64,000 nucleotides of DNA from Streptomyces vietnamensis (GCF_000830005.1 NZ_CP010407.1:7452001-7516000), one strand, 5' to 3'. Positions 9,140-18,395 are shown, counted from the stretch's first letter. Notes: a model not told the origin generated them from the letters alone. A program made the numbers and translations.

Positions 9140-9882
9140 GCCGCAGGCTGCTCCGCGCGAGCGGGATCGACGTCCGCTTCGGCGGCGTCCGCGCCCTGCG
9201 CGACGTGACCGTCTCCGTCGGCCCCGGCGAGATCTGCGGCCTCATCGGGCCGAACGGCGCGGGCAAGACGACGCTCTTCGACGTGCTGTCGGGGATGCGG
9301 CGGCCGGACGCGGGAACGATCGCGTACGACGGTACGGACATCACCCGCCGGTCCCCCGTCTGGCGGGCCCGGCACGGCATCCGCCGCACCTTCCAACGCC
9401 AGCAGCTCTTCGGCCAGTTGACGGTCGCGGACAATCTCCTCGTCGCACAGGACTGGCGGGGCGGCGTACGGCCCGCGGCGCGCCGCCACCGGGAACGGGC
9501 CGCCGCCGTGCTCCACGAGTGCGGGCTGGACGCGCTCGCCGACTCGTACGCGGGCGGCCTGCCCGTAGGACAGGCCCGCATGGTCGAACTGGCCCGCGCG
9601 CTCGCCGACCCGCCCCGGGTCCTGCTCCTGGACGAGCCCGCGTCCGGGACGACCGCCGAGGAGCGCCGCGGACTCGCCGCCGTCATCCGTCACATGGCCG
9701 ACGAGGAGAACTGCGCGGTGCTGCTCGTCGAGCACGACGTGGCCTTCGTGATGGAGCTGTGCTCGCGCGTCGTGGTCCTCGACCTCGGCCGGGTCCTCGC
9801 CGAAGGGACGGCGGCCGAGATCCACGCGGACCCGGCGGTGCGGGAGGCGTACCTCGGCGCCGGCCCCGGAAGCGCGGAATGA
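9136..9882 (+). CDS. ABC transporter ATP-binding protein, LivG-like
   Basis: A 248-residue ATPase that pairs with the LivF domain of the preceding fusion. Walker A is GPNGAGKTT near residue 37, the Q-loop area contains RTFQRQQLF, the signature is degenerate (GLPVGQARMVELARAL) and Walker B is RVLLLDEPASG. The C-terminal tail DPAVREAYLGAG is the usual LivG end. The start ATG overlaps the upstream stop (ATGA), implying translational coupling. It closes the transporter operon. Confidence 0.92.
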   Translation: MSRRLLRASGIDVRFGGVRALRDVTVSVGPGEICGLIGPNGAGKTTLFDVLSGMRRPDAGTIAYDGTDITRRSPVWRARHGIRRTFQRQQLFGQLTVADNLLVAQDWRGGVRPAARRHRERAAAVLHECGLDALADSYAGGLPVGQARMVELARALADPPRVLLLDEPASGTTAEERRGLAAVIRHMADEENCAVLLVEHDVAFVMELCSRVVVLDLGRVLAEGTAAEIHADPAVREAYLGAGPGSAE

Positions 9883-10006
9883 GAAGCACCCCGATCGGTC
9901 TCCGCCCCCCGCCTGGCCCCCTTCATCCCGGACCGTGACCGAGACCCTGCCGAGTCGTCTGCGTGTGAGGTTTGAGTGGAAAGCTCCGTCCGCCCACCAT
10001 GGGGGC

Positions 10007-10429
10007 ATGAGCCACGAATTCCAGAGCCGGATCCTTGACATCACCACTGGGGCAGCGGAAACGGTCTACGACCTGACCCGGGAGTGCTCCTCTTTCCTGG
10101 CCGAGGTGGCACAGGGCAGGGACGGGCTCCTGAACGTCTTCACACCGCACGCGACCATGGGGGTGGCGTTGATCGAAACGGGTGCGGGCAGCGACAGCGA
10201 CCTCCTGGCCGCCCTCCACCAGCTCCTTCCCGCGGACGAACGCTGGCAGCACCGCCATGGAAGCCCGGGCCACGGCCGTGACCACGTGTTGCCGGCCATC
10301 GTTCCGCCGCATGCGACGATCCCTGTGATCGGCGGTGAACTGGCCTTGGGCACCTGGCAGTCGGTGTGTCTGGTGGACACCAACATCTCTAATCCCAACC
10401 GTCAAGTGCGGTTGAGCTTCCTGAGCTGA
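10007..10429 (+). CDS. YjbQ/UPF0047 family protein
   Basis: A 140-residue protein of the UPF0047 (YjbQ) fold, recognised by NVFTPHATMGVALIETG, HGRDHVLP and ELALGTWQSVCLVDTN, which carry the conserved His and acidic residues. E. coli YjbQ has weak thiamin-phosphate synthase activity, but the physiological role of the family is unsettled. The ATG at 10007 is preferred over codons further upstream because the family begins about here. It is the last gene before the serine integrase, so its 3' end marks a candidate island boundary. Confidence 0.88.
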   Translation: MSHEFQSRILDITTGAAETVYDLTRECSSFLAEVAQGRDGLLNVFTPHATMGVALIETGAGSDSDLLAALHQLLPADERWQHRHGSPGHGRDHVLPAIVPPHATIPVIGGELALGTWQSVCLVDTNISNPNRQVRLSFLS

Positions 10430-10513
10430 TCGGGGCGATCAAGATCGTCCTGGGTGTGGCCGCCGATTCTCCTTACGCTCCGGCGAAACGGGAGAAAGAT
10501 GCGCGGTACCACC

Positions 10514-12061
10514 ATGAACGAAGTCGAGCGGCCGTACGACGGCTGCGGAAAGTGCCTGCTCGGCGTACGCAGGCTGTCGCGGGTCAAGGCTGCCACGACC
10601 TCGCCCGAGCGGCAGCGGGAGGACGTGCTGACGGCTGCAGCGGCCGTCGGCGGCCACATCATCGACTGGGCGGACGACTGGGAGGTCTCCGGCGCCACCG
10701 ATCCGATGACCCGCCCGAAGCTCGGCCCGTGGCTCCGCGACGAGCGGGGCAAGTACGACGGGCTCGTCGCCGCTGCCGTCGACCGGCTCGGCCGCAACGT
10801 GGTCGACTGCCTCAACACCGGCTACAAGATGCGCGACGAGGGCAAGCTCCTCGTCTCCTACGGACACGAGGGCGTCTGGAACCTCGACGACCCCAACGAC
10901 GAGAACCGCTTCACGATGGAGGCGTGGGGCGCACAGATGGAGCTGCGCGCCATTCAGCGGCGCAACCGTGACGCCACCAAGAAGATACGCGCGGCCGGCC
11001 GGCCCAAGGGCAAGCCCTCCTACGGCTTCCGGTACGTGCGCACCGTGCCCAACGGCCGGGTCGAGCGTGTCGAGCTGCATCCTCACGCGGCCGAGGTCCT
11101 GCGAACCGTCGCCAGCCGTATCCTGGCCGATCCTGAGAATGTGTCGCCCAGCAGCGAGGCCGCTCGCCTCAACCGGCTCGGGGAGCTGGCGCCGGTCGAC
11201 CACCTTGCGGTCATGTACGGGAAGCCGGCGGCCGGCCGGCCCTGGTATCCCACGAGTCTGCGCAACATGCTGCTGTCCGAGGCGGCCATGGGGTACCTCG
11301 TCCATCAGGGCAAGCCTGTCATCGATCGGTCAGGGAAACCGGTGCGTCTGTGCGAGGGGTTGTGGAACCGCACCACGCACAACGCGCTGAAGGAGATCCT
11401 ATGCGCCCGCGACACCCCGTTTCGGGGCCGTAAGTCCAACCGGTCGTACCTTCTGACGGAAGTGGCCGTGTGCGGCCAGTGTCACAACCGTCTCTTCACC
11501 CAGACGTCCGCCGATGCCCCGCCTCGTTACGCCTGCACCGTCCGGAACAAGGGCTGGAGGAACGCACAGCACTGCCGCCCGGCTCCCAACATGCGCGTCG
11601 CCAACCTGGACGCCCTGGTCGAGGCATGGTTCCTGGAGAAGTTCGGGCACGGCGCGATCATGGAGACGGTCTACGACGCTGGCAACGGCGTCGCTGACCG
11701 CATCGCCGAGGTCGAGGCCAGCCGGAAGCGGCTGCGCAGCGACCGCGAGGCCGGCCTCTACGACGCTCCCGACGACGCTCAGTGGTACCGCGAGCGGTAC
11801 AGCGAGCTCTCCCACGAGCTTAGGGAGCTGGAGAACGAACCCCAGCGCCCGCCCGGCATGGTGCAGCGCCCCACCGGAGAGACCGTGGCGGACCGGTGGA
11901 CGAACGCTCCCGACGTCCAGGCCCGCAAAGAGATCCTCCTGGACTTCTGTGTCAGGGTGACCGTGTACCCGGCCTCGGCTCCTGTCCGATGGGTCCCTGG
12001 ACTCCTGCACGGTCCGGACCGAGATCCGCAGCAACACGGCGACCGGACACCGAAGCGCTGA
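10514..12061 (+). CDS. large serine recombinase (integrase)
   Basis: A 515-residue site-specific recombinase. The resolvase domain starts with VRRLSRVKAATTSPERQ, in which Ser22 is the predicted nucleophile, and continues to about residue 150 (VAAAVDRLGRN). A recombinase domain follows (GRPKGKPSYGF onwards), then a zinc ribbon (CGQCHNRLF ... ACTVRNKGW ... HC) and a charged coiled-coil segment. Such enzymes integrate phages and genomic islands and normally sit next to an attachment site. Here the gene starts 84 bp after yjbQ. A GGGAGAAAG site lies ahead; ATG at 10499 is the alternative start. Confidence 0.92.
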   Translation: MNEVERPYDGCGKCLLGVRRLSRVKAATTSPERQREDVLTAAAAVGGHIIDWADDWEVSGATDPMTRPKLGPWLRDERGKYDGLVAAAVDRLGRNVVDCLNTGYKMRDEGKLLVSYGHEGVWNLDDPNDENRFTMEAWGAQMELRAIQRRNRDATKKIRAAGRPKGKPSYGFRYVRTVPNGRVERVELHPHAAEVLRTVASRILADPENVSPSSEAARLNRLGELAPVDHLAVMYGKPAAGRPWYPTSLRNMLLSEAAMGYLVHQGKPVIDRSGKPVRLCEGLWNRTTHNALKEILCARDTPFRGRKSNRSYLLTEVAVCGQCHNRLFTQTSADAPPRYACTVRNKGWRNAQHCRPAPNMRVANLDALVEAWFLEKFGHGAIMETVYDAGNGVADRIAEVEASRKRLRSDREAGLYDAPDDAQWYRERYSELSHELRELENEPQRPPGMVQRPTGETVADRWTNAPDVQARKEILLDFCVRVTVYPASAPVRWVPGLLHGPDRDPQQHGDRTPKR

Positions 12062-12152
12062 GGACTCCGATACCAGAGGATCCCGGCGCCGCCAAGACGG
12101 GCCCGCTGGTGCACGCTCGGCCTGAAAACCGGGCGAATTCCAGGAGCAACTC

Positions 12153-12665
12153 ATGGCACATGCCACACCTTCTCCCTCGGGCTCTCTCATGGCGACTGCA
12201 GACCTGGGGCGATGGGACGGTAGCCGGACCGGCTGGGTCGTCGTCATGGACGACGGCCCAGCCGCCGAGGACTTGGCGACGTATCTGGGTGGAAAGGTTA
12301 TGGCTCAGCCCCGGGCCGGTGCAGCAGGCATCGAAGTTCTGCTGGACACGGACTCCATCGAGGTGGAGCTGTGCGAACCCGTACCGAAGAGGGGGCTGAA
12401 GTCACCCGGCACACTTCTGCTGCGGCTTGCTCGCGCCAGGAACTTCGGTGTGTTCGAGCTGGCCTCGGCCCGCTGGGAGGTGGGCAAGGGAGTGAACAGG
12501 TTGATGGAGGAGGCATCGGAGCGACCCCTCCCGGCGCGTTTCGTCCTGAGCATTGCCACAAGGGTGATCACTACCCGATCGGGCACGGTGATCAGGTATG
12601 TGCAACCGCGGCTCACATACCCCGGCCACTCTTGGCGGATTCCAGCGGTCATCGCAACACATTGA
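12153..12665 (+). CDS. hypothetical protein downstream of the serine integrase
   Basis: A 170-residue protein that I do not recognise. It has good codon bias, an AGGAGCAACTC ribosome site in front of the ATG at 12153, and a strong hairpin terminator 24 bp after its stop. The sequence looks like one mixed alpha/beta domain with no membrane segment or signal peptide. The 91-bp spacing from the integrase suggests co-expression. A recombination-associated role is possible from position only. Confidence 0.55.
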   Translation: MAHATPSPSGSLMATADLGRWDGSRTGWVVVMDDGPAAEDLATYLGGKVMAQPRAGAAGIEVLLDTDSIEVELCEPVPKRGLKSPGTLLLRLARARNFGVFELASARWEVGKGVNRLMEEASERPLPARFVLSIATRVITTRSGTVIRYVQPRLTYPGHSWRIPAVIATH

Positions 12666-12688
12666 CGGTCAGGAAAGTACTCGGCTGT

Positions 12689-12718
12689 GTGCCTCTCGCC
12701 CGAAGGGGCGGGAGGCAC
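12689..12718 (+). terminator. hairpin terminator
   Basis: A 13-bp stem (one G-T wobble) with a GAAG loop, GTGCCTCTCGCCC paired with GGGCGGGAGGCAC, is followed by TTGCTTT. It ends the transcript of the upstream hypothetical gene and insulates the sigma-factor copy that follows. A similar hairpin (39719-39746) sits at the same place upstream of the intact sigma copy. Confidence 0.8.
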
Positions 12719-13376
12719 CTTGCTTTCATACGAGGCGTGATCGGGCTCACTTCCATGGCTGCGTATCGGACTCGAAGGCTGCCCCGTCGTACTGGTGTGT
12801 ACAGCCATTCACCCGTGCAAGGAGCCGTGAAATGACGCCCCACCCCGATCCGTCTCCCGCGCTCGACGTACTGCCGCAGCCCCTGATCGCGGCCGCCCAG
12901 GCCGCGCGCCGTGAGTTCCTGGCTGCTCTGGAGCCGCTGCGGGGCGAGCTGTTCCGGTACTGCCGTCGTCTGACCGGAAGCGTCTGGGACGCCGAGGACC
13001 TGGCCCAGGAGACGCTCGCCCGAGCCCTCACACGCGCCGCGCAGTCCCACCAGGCGGTCGAGCGCCCGATGGCGTGGCCGGTGCGGATCGCGACGAACGC
13101 CTACCTCGACCAGGTCCGCCGCCCCGCCCCGCTCCTCGTCGAGCCGGCCGAACGGGCGGCGCCCGTCCTCGCCGATCCTGCCGAAGTGCGCGACGCGCTT
13201 GCAGAGGTGACCACCCTGCTGGCACCCCAGGAGCGTGCCGCTGCCGTACTCAAGGGCGTGTTCGACCTGCCGCTGAAGGAGATCGCCGCCATGCTCGGCA
13301 CCACCGAGGGGGCGGTCAAGGCCGCGCTGCACCGGGGCCGCGGACGGCTCACCACTCCCGACCGGGGCACTCTCGA
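12719..13376 (+). repeat. inverted repeat copy A: sigma-factor upstream region and 5' two thirds of the gene
   Basis: From CTTGCTTTCATACG onward, this stretch matches the reverse complement of about 39020-39720. The match covers the upstream region (shared blocks GTATCGGACTCGAAGGCTG and GTACTGGTGTGTACAGCC), the ribosome site and most of the sigma coding sequence. The two copies lie about 26 kb apart in opposite orientation. Confidence 0.85.
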
Positions 13377-13428
13377 TTGCGCGGCCCGGGCGGCTACTTC
13401 ACCGAGGGCATGGAGCGGCGCCGGGTGA
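12832..13428 (+). pseudogene. truncated ECF sigma-70 factor (copy of the gene at 38642-39607)
   Basis: This is the 5' part of an ECF sigma gene, with region 2 (ELFRYCRRLTGSVWDAEDLAQET) and region 4 (LPLKEIAAMLGTTEGAVKAALHRGRGRL) intact. The product then departs from the full-length copy about residue 175 and runs into an unrelated reading frame that stops at 13428. The SnoaL-like C-terminal domain present in the intact copy is missing. ATG at 12832 follows AAGGAGCCGTGA. Regions 2 and 4 remain whole, so it might still bind RNA polymerase, but loss of the regulatory tail and fusion to integrase debris argue for decay. Confidence 0.85.
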
Positions 13429-13655
13429 GGAAGCTCTTCGCCGACCTGTCGCCGGAGGAGGGGGTGGAGATGTATGGCTTTCGGCACGACTTCGCCTCGA
13501 ACGCCCTCGGCAACAACATCCCCATCACCGACGTGGCGGAGTGGATGGGGCACAAGTCCATCGAGGAGACGTACCGGACCTACCGACACCTGATGCCGGG
13601 CAGTATCACCAAGGCTGCCCGGATCCTGGACGCCGGTCTTTGGGAGGCGGCCTGA
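13410..13655 (+). pseudogene. C-terminal fragment of a tyrosine recombinase
   Basis: About 80 residues of the catalytic C-terminus of a phage-type integrase remain: FRHDFASNALGNN, then VAEWMGHKSIEETYRTYRHL with the predicted Tyr nucleophile, then a short tail. The catalytic first Arg and all N-terminal domains are absent. It overlaps the 3' end of the truncated sigma gene in another frame, so this is a deletion or recombination scar. It is unrelated in sequence detail to the complete integrase at 14448. Confidence 0.85.
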
Positions 13656-14121
13656 GGAGTGCATGGGGGAGGGGGAGCTCCCCGGTGTGAGGGAAGATGA
13701 TCAGCATCCTCATGGATACCTCCAGGTGAGATTAGCAGGCAGGTCGCTGACCTGTGTTTTCGCAGTTCAGGGCAAGTGTGCCGGTTTGTCGATCTTGGCG
13801 GCCCGTGGCGCTCGGGGGCGGTTCCGCGCGGTACTGATGCTGACTTTCCTGATGGCGCGTCAGCTTTGGGTCGCGAGAGCGAGCTTTGCGAGTGCGCATC
13901 ACGGAGCAATTATCGGCGCAGGGATGCGAGTGCGCACCGATGCCCCACCGATTGGATCCGGACGATCTCGAACCCCCCCGGGGTGCTCTGGGGTCGGGAT
14001 GCCGCGAGGGTGAGTGTCGAGGTGGTCATGGTGATGGGACGGAGCCTTCCGTGCGGTGACCGCCCGATGAGGCTTGCTGCTTGATGTGTCGATCGCTGCA
14101 GGCGCCGGCAGGGTAGAGGGC
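13656..14121. other. 466-bp stretch without a recognisable gene
   Basis: Between the integrase fragment and the epimerase remnant I see only short overlapping open frames with poor codon bias on both strands. The palindrome GGGGAGCTCCCC occurs near 13674. There is no tRNA-like sequence despite the neighbouring integrases. This is probably mobile-element debris. Confidence 0.6.
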
Positions 14122-14370
14122 ATGCGCATCTTGGTTCTTGGCGGTTCGTGGTTCCTCGGTCGGTCGGTGGCACAGGCTGCTCTTGCCCGAGGTCGGTCGG
14201 TCACGACCTTCAACCGGGGGCGGTCGGCTCCTGACGGGTGTGGAGGCGGCCAGAGGTGACCGGACTTGCCGCGGTGATCTGGAGTCGCTCGCTGCCGTCG
14301 GTCTATGGGATGCGGTCGTGGACACGTCCGCATCCCAGCTGGCGCCTCGGCAGGTGTTGGAGAACATCTG
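14122..14370 (+). pseudogene. NAD-dependent epimerase/dehydratase, 5' fragment with frameshift
   Basis: The ATG at 14122 opens MRILVLGGSWFLGRSVAQAA, a Rossmann start of the short-chain epimerase family with GGxxFLG. After SAPDG the frame shifts by one base (about 14228), and the family sequence continues as GVEAARGDRT and WDAVVDTSASQLAPRQVLE. Similarity then ends abruptly near 14370, 80 bp before the tyrosine integrase gene. This suggests the gene was truncated when an element integrated here, leaving an attachment-site junction about 14360-14450. Confidence 0.7.
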
Positions 14371-14447
14371 GCTCCGTACGAAGCGCTACGACGCAAACGG
14401 CAAGGTCAGAAGCGGTACGGGCGGGGTCTGCTACATCTTCTGGCCGG

Positions 14448-15590
14448 TCAAGTCAGCACCAAGTCAGCACCGCGCGCTGCAGGCGCTCGGCCTGGCGTGA
14501 GCATGTGCGGCCCGACGGCCGTCTCGACGACCTGACGGCAGCGCTCCTGGCCGTCCTGCGTGAGGTGGCCGTACCGGTCCACCGTGACCTTGATCGACCG
14601 ATGTCCGAGCCAGCGAGACACCTCGTGAATGGACACTCCGTTGGTCAGGGCCACGGTGGTCCATTTATGCCGCAGGTCGTGCGGGTTGTATGCGGGAAGC
14701 TCGAGCCGCTTGATGGCGCGATCCCACGACTTGCGCAGAAGATCGGGATACGGCATTCCGCCGCTCGCATTGCGGATCGGAAGCCGGTCGATGAACGGCT
14801 CAAGGGAAGCAGGCACGGGTATGTCGCGCCACTCGCCTTCTTTCCGATGCTTCAACGGGGCGTATTTCGGTGTGTACTTTCCGGAGGTGTCCTTGTAGCG
14901 AATCACCTGCCGCCGGATTCGAAGGGTGCCGTCGCGCATGTCCTCCGGGAAGACTCCCAGGGATTCCCCTATTCGAAGTCCGCAACATGTCATGAGCCAT
15001 ATCGCCGGAGACAGGCGAGGTCCGATCTCCTTGGCGATGGCGGTTATCTCGTCGAAGCTGGGAAGTTTCCTGTCGTCGACAGGAATGACAGGGTTCTCCA
15101 GCTTCTCGGCCTGAGTCATGGGATTCACAGGAATCCGCCTATGGCGCATGGCGTGGGAGAACAGCGCCGAGAGGGCTATGTGCCGGGACTCGATGGTGTT
15201 GAGGGCCGCCCCATCCCGGCGCCAACGTGCGTACAGGCCCTCGATGTCCGCTGCGGTGACCTGCGAGATCATCTTGCTCCCCAGGTGGGGGACCACGTGG
15301 AGGCGGACGATGCGCTCGTACGACTCGAGGGTGCCGGCGGAAGCGGTCTTCTTCGCGAGCCAGTCGTCCGCGTACCGGCGAAGTGACACCTTGCCGGCGT
15401 CGGGGTCGACGTAGATGTTCTCGCGCTTGTCGCCTTCCATCTTGGTAGCGAAGTCGACCGCGTCCTTCTTTCGGGAGAACGACTTCTCCCGCTGACGCCC
15501 AGTGCGTCCGCCCGGCTCCCTGTAGCGGACGGTCCATCGCTTGCCGGACACGGCAGAACCGTTGTCGATGATTTGAGCCAACCTGTTCAC
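14448..15590 (-). CDS. tyrosine site-specific integrase
   Basis: A complete 380-residue phage/AICE-type integrase. It has an arm-binding N-terminus (WTVRYREPGGRTGRQ ... SFSRKKDA), a SAM-like core-binding domain (DDWLAKKT ... YERIVRLHVVPHLG) and the catalytic domain with Arg in CCGLRIGESLG, the H-x-x-R box NPHDLRHKW, WLGHRSIKVTVDRY and the Tyr in DRYGHLTQ. Two tandem copies of AAGTCAGCACC (14451-14473) overlap its 3' end and could be arm-type sites. It lies next to a truncated epimerase gene, which fits integration into that gene. Confidence 0.93.
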   Translation of the reverse strand: MNRLAQIIDNGSAVSGKRWTVRYREPGGRTGRQREKSFSRKKDAVDFATKMEGDKRENIYVDPDAGKVSLRRYADDWLAKKTASAGTLESYERIVRLHVVPHLGSKMISQVTAADIEGLYARWRRDGAALNTIESRHIALSALFSHAMRHRRIPVNPMTQAEKLENPVIPVDDRKLPSFDEITAIAKEIGPRLSPAIWLMTCCGLRIGESLGVFPEDMRDGTLRIRRQVIRYKDTSGKYTPKYAPLKHRKEGEWRDIPVPASLEPFIDRLPIRNASGGMPYPDLLRKSWDRAIKRLELPAYNPHDLRHKWTTVALTNGVSIHEVSRWLGHRSIKVTVDRYGHLTQDGQERCRQVVETAVGPHMLTPGRAPAARGADLVLT

Positions 15591-15602
15591 CCATCTCTGC
15601 TC

Positions 15603-15625
15603 GCACGGCCGGTGGCCGTGCTTTT
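15603..15625 (+). terminator. hairpin followed by T run
   Basis: GCACGGCC and GGCCGTGC form a perfect 8-bp stem around GGT and are followed by TTTTC on the plus strand. It lies 13 bp upstream of the minus-strand integrase start, so it could stop plus-strand readthrough or act in the integrase leader. Confidence 0.55.
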
Positions 15626-15874
15626 CGGTGTGGGTTGTGTTGTAGTCGATGTTTCCGGCCGCGCCAAATGCCTGGGCACGTGAAGATTTGACGACCCACG
15701 TTTCCGCGGGCCGTATGGCCGTAATGCTGCCCGCGCGGGGGTTAGGGCTTCGGCGTAGTCAGCCCTGGTCCGGTTTGTGATGGTTCGTTGACCGGTGGGC
15801 GTCCCGGAGGCAGGACAGCCACGGATTTCCAAGATCATGGAGTTCTCTACGCCCCGTGACCTGCCTGGAGGACC

Positions 15875-16251
15875 GTGCCTGCCGACGCATCATTGCCAAT
15901 TCCGCCTGCCCTTGACCAGCTCCGCGGGCAGCCCGGCGTCGGGCCCGGGGAGGTGGCGGACCTGCTCGAACGGCCGGCCGAGGTGCCGGACCCAAGGGAC
16001 CCTCGCGGTGTGCGGCACGCGTTCGCCGTTGTCCTCGCCCTGGCCGCGTGCGCGGTGCTGGCGGGGGCGACTTCACTGCCGGCGGTCGGCGAGTGGATCG
16101 CGGAGGCGCCGCCCCAGGTGCTGGAACGGCTCAGTGTGCGTCCCGATCCGGTGCTGCCCAGGCGGCTGGTGCTAGCCGAGACGACGGTGCGCCGCCTGCT
16201 CCGGGTTGCGCGGACTGTCCGTGGACGGCAAGTCCCTGCGCGGCGCGGCTA
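15875..16251 (+). pseudogene. ISAs1 transposase, N-terminal part
   Basis: From a GTG at 15875 the product reads as the N-terminal region of ISAs1/H-repeat transposases (DPRDPRGVRHAFAVVLALAA ... AVGEWIAEAP). A segment after TTVRRLL appears deleted. In the next frame the conserved LRGLSVDGKSLRGAA follows and is cut by the IS5-type insertion at 16252. The gene resumes after 17588. Frameshift, internal deletion and insertion make it non-functional. Confidence 0.88.
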
Positions 16252-16260
16252 GGCCGTGTT

Positions 16261-16590
16261 TTAGAAGTCGTGGACTTGTCTGGGTGGCCGTCCGGGGAAG
16301 TGCCGGATGGCCATCCAGATGGTGAGGTCGCGCGCGATGTCGCCGATGCTGGTCGAAGTGGCGACCTCATGCTCGCGGCGGCTGGCATCGCGGCGGACGA
16401 CCTCGTAGCCTCCTTCGTCCAGGACGGCCACTGAGGCGAACCAGACGGGGGCGTCCTCGTCGGGCTGGATGACGACGAAGGTGTTGTCGGTGTCGTTGAG
16501 GTCGCTGATCATCATGAACAGCGCGTCCTCGGAAGGGTCGTCGATGCGGTCGCCGTTCTCGCTGTCGGCGCCGTAGTACTGAGCCCCCAT
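16261..16590 (-). CDS. passenger gene of the IS5 element, hypothetical 109-residue protein
   Basis: An acidic 109-residue protein (EDALFMMISDLNDTDNTFVVIQ ... PVWFASVAVLDEGGYEVV ... RDLTIWMAIRHFPG). The pattern of a short beta-rich domain with W-F-A and conserved acidic residues resembles Imm1-type immunity proteins, but I cannot confirm the family. It lies between the transposase stop and the left inverted repeat, inside the element. The start ATG is at 16590. It may be a passenger moved with the IS or a regulator of transposition. Confidence 0.6.
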   Translation of the reverse strand: MGAQYYGADSENGDRIDDPSEDALFMMISDLNDTDNTFVVIQPDEDAPVWFASVAVLDEGGYEVVRRDASRREHEVATSTSIGDIARDLTIWMAIRHFPGRPPRQVHDF

Positions 16591-16662
16591 CGTCGCCTCT
16601 CCCTCACCCTGTCGACCCTGGTCGCGGTCAGCATGGCATGAGGAACTGACAGTTCGGGCCGG

Positions 16663-17532
16663 TCAAAGCCATTCGCCGATCGCGGCGATCAGGACGGTGG
16701 CCTCGAAGCGGACTGCGAGTTTGTCGAACCTGGTGGCCACCGCCCGGTTGCGCTTGAGCCGGTTGATCCCGCACTCGACCGCGTGCCGGGCCTTGTAGTC
16801 CTCGCGGTCGAAGGCCGGAGGCCGACCGCCGGCCTTCCCGCGCCGTTTGCGGTTTCTGGCCTGGTCGGCAGGCTCCGGGATCGTGCACGCGATCCCCCGC
16901 TTTCGCAGGTAGGCCCGGTTGGCGCGGGAGGAGTACGCCTTGTCGCCTCGCACTCGCAGCGGTCGGACACGGGGACGTCCTGGTCCGGTGCGGGGGACTC
17001 GGATGCCTTCGAGGACGGCTGTGAACTGAGGGCTGTCACCGCGCTGGCCTGCAGTGATCAGCAAGGACAGCGGCCGTTGGCCTTGTTCGCAGGCCAGGTG
17101 GATCTTGGTGGTGAAGCCTCCCCGTGAACGGCCCAGGCCGTGGTCATCGGGCTCGGTGCGGGTTCCGCCCGGCGGTTCGTTCTGGTCCTGGCCGTTGCGG
17201 CGGGCGCCCGCGGCATGCTGATGGGCTCGGCAGATCGTGGAGTCGACGTTGACCTCCCACGTGATCAGCCCGGCCGCGTCCGCCCGGGCCTGCAGCCTGG
17301 TCAGCAGCACGGTCCAAGTGCCGTCGCGTTGCCAGTGCCGGAAGAGCCCATAGACCGTCTGCCACGGCCCGTACTCCTGCGGCAGATCCCGCCACGGAGC
17401 ACCGGTCCGCACCCGCCAGCGGATCCCGTCGATCAGCCTCCGTCGACCAAGCGCCGGCCGCCCTAACACCGCGACCGGCAGCAACGGCTCCAGCACCGCC
17501 CACTGCCCGTCAGAAAGATCCCCTCGCCCCAC
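16663..17532 (-). CDS. IS5-family transposase
   Basis: An intact 289-residue DDE transposase. The N-terminal helix-turn-helix region ([14 protein letters not shown] ... [22 protein letters not shown]) is followed by the first Asp in [16 protein letters not shown], the second in [16 protein letters not shown] and the Glu in [21 protein letters not shown]. No frameshift is needed, unlike the two-frame IS5 subgroup. It should still be able to mobilise this element. Confidence 0.93.
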   Translation of the reverse strand: MGRGDLSDGQWAVLEPLLPVAVLGRPALGRRRLIDGIRWRVRTGAPWRDLPQEYGPWQTVYGLFRHWQRDGTWTVLLTRLQARADAAGLITWEVNVDSTICRAHQHAAGARRNGQDQNEPPGGTRTEPDDHGLGRSRGGFTTKIHLACEQGQRPLSLLITAGQRGDSPQFTAVLEGIRVPRTGPGRPRVRPLRVRGDKAYSSRANRAYLRKRGIACTIPEPADQARNRKRRGKAGGRPPAFDREDYKARHAVECGINRLKRNRAVATRFDKLAVRFEATVLIAAIGEWL

Positions 17533-17590
17533 ACCGAGATCATCACGATGCGGGACGAGACACCGAGCCGACTTTCAAAACACGGCCTAG

Positions 17591-18322
17591 GGCGAGGGGA
17601 CGGAGGATCCACTTTCTTGCGGCGGTGGAGCACAACACCGGCCTGGTCCTGGCCCAGCTCGACGTCGGCGAGAAGACCGGCGAGACCACCTGCTTCCAGC
17701 CGCTGCTGGACACCGTCGCCGACCTGGCCGGGACGGTCGTCACCAGCGACGCACTGCGTACCCGGCGCGAGCACGCCGGCTACCTTCTGGGCCGCCGGGC
17801 TCACTACATCGCGATCGCCAAGGGCAATCAGAAGAAACTGCGCAAGCAGCTGAAGTCCCTTCCCTGGAAGGACATCCCGCTCCAGGGTCGCACGCGCGGC
17901 GGCGGCCACGGCCGCGCGGAGATCCGCCGAATCAAGGTCGCCACCGTGAACAACCTGCTCTTCCCCGGCGCCTGCCAGGCCGTCCAGATCAAGCGCCGCC
18001 GCACCGACCGCAAGACCAGCAAGACCACCATCACCACCGTCTACGCGGTGACCAGCCCGACCGCCGAGCAGGCCGCCCCGCCCGGCTCGCACAACTGGTC
18101 CGGGACCACTGGAAGATCGAGGCCCTGCACCACGTCCGCGACACCACCTTCGCCGAGGACACCTCCCAACTGCGGACAGGCAATGCACCCCGGGCGATGG
18201 CGACTTGGCGCGATCTCGCCATCGGCGCTATGCGCCTGGGCGGCGTCAAGAACATGGCCGCTGGCCTCCGCCGCAACGCACGCAACGCCTGCCGACCCCT
18301 CGCGTTCCTCGGCCTCGCATGA
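17591..18322 (+). pseudogene. ISAs1 transposase, C-terminal part
   Basis: This continues the transposase interrupted at 16252: [36 protein letters not shown] and [20 protein letters not shown]. One base is lost or gained about 18085, after which [19 protein letters not shown] and the C-terminus [12 protein letters not shown] follow in another frame, stopping at 18320-18322. The sequence GATCACAAACCGGAC follows and is related to the element's right end. Confidence 0.88.
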
Positions 18323-18395
18323 TCACAAACCGGACGTCATCCAGTCTTTGCCGAAGTCTTGGGTCCGACGGCTGAGGTTCATCTACTCTGCCGTC

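Larger units (their letters stand above)
16252..17588 (-). mobile_element. IS5-family insertion with passenger gene
   Basis: The termini are nearly perfect inverted repeats, GGCCGTGTTTTAGAAGTCG at the left and, inverted, GGCCGTGTTTTGAAAGTCG at the right. CTAG flanks both ends (16249-16252 and 17587-17590), matching the YTAR target preference of IS5-type elements. The element carries an intact transposase gene and a second small gene, both on the minus strand, and interrupts the ISAs1 transposase exactly. It therefore arrived after the ISAs1 element. Confidence 0.88.

Noticed and set aside
13950..13990. TTCGA-containing stretch on the minus strand that looked like a tRNA T-arm next to integrases
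   Set aside because: The T-stem does not pair properly and no anticodon or acceptor stem can be built around it.
13663..14013. A 116-codon plus-strand frame
   Set aside because: Poor codon bias, no ribosome site and no recognisable motif; it lies in debris between integrase and epimerase fragments.
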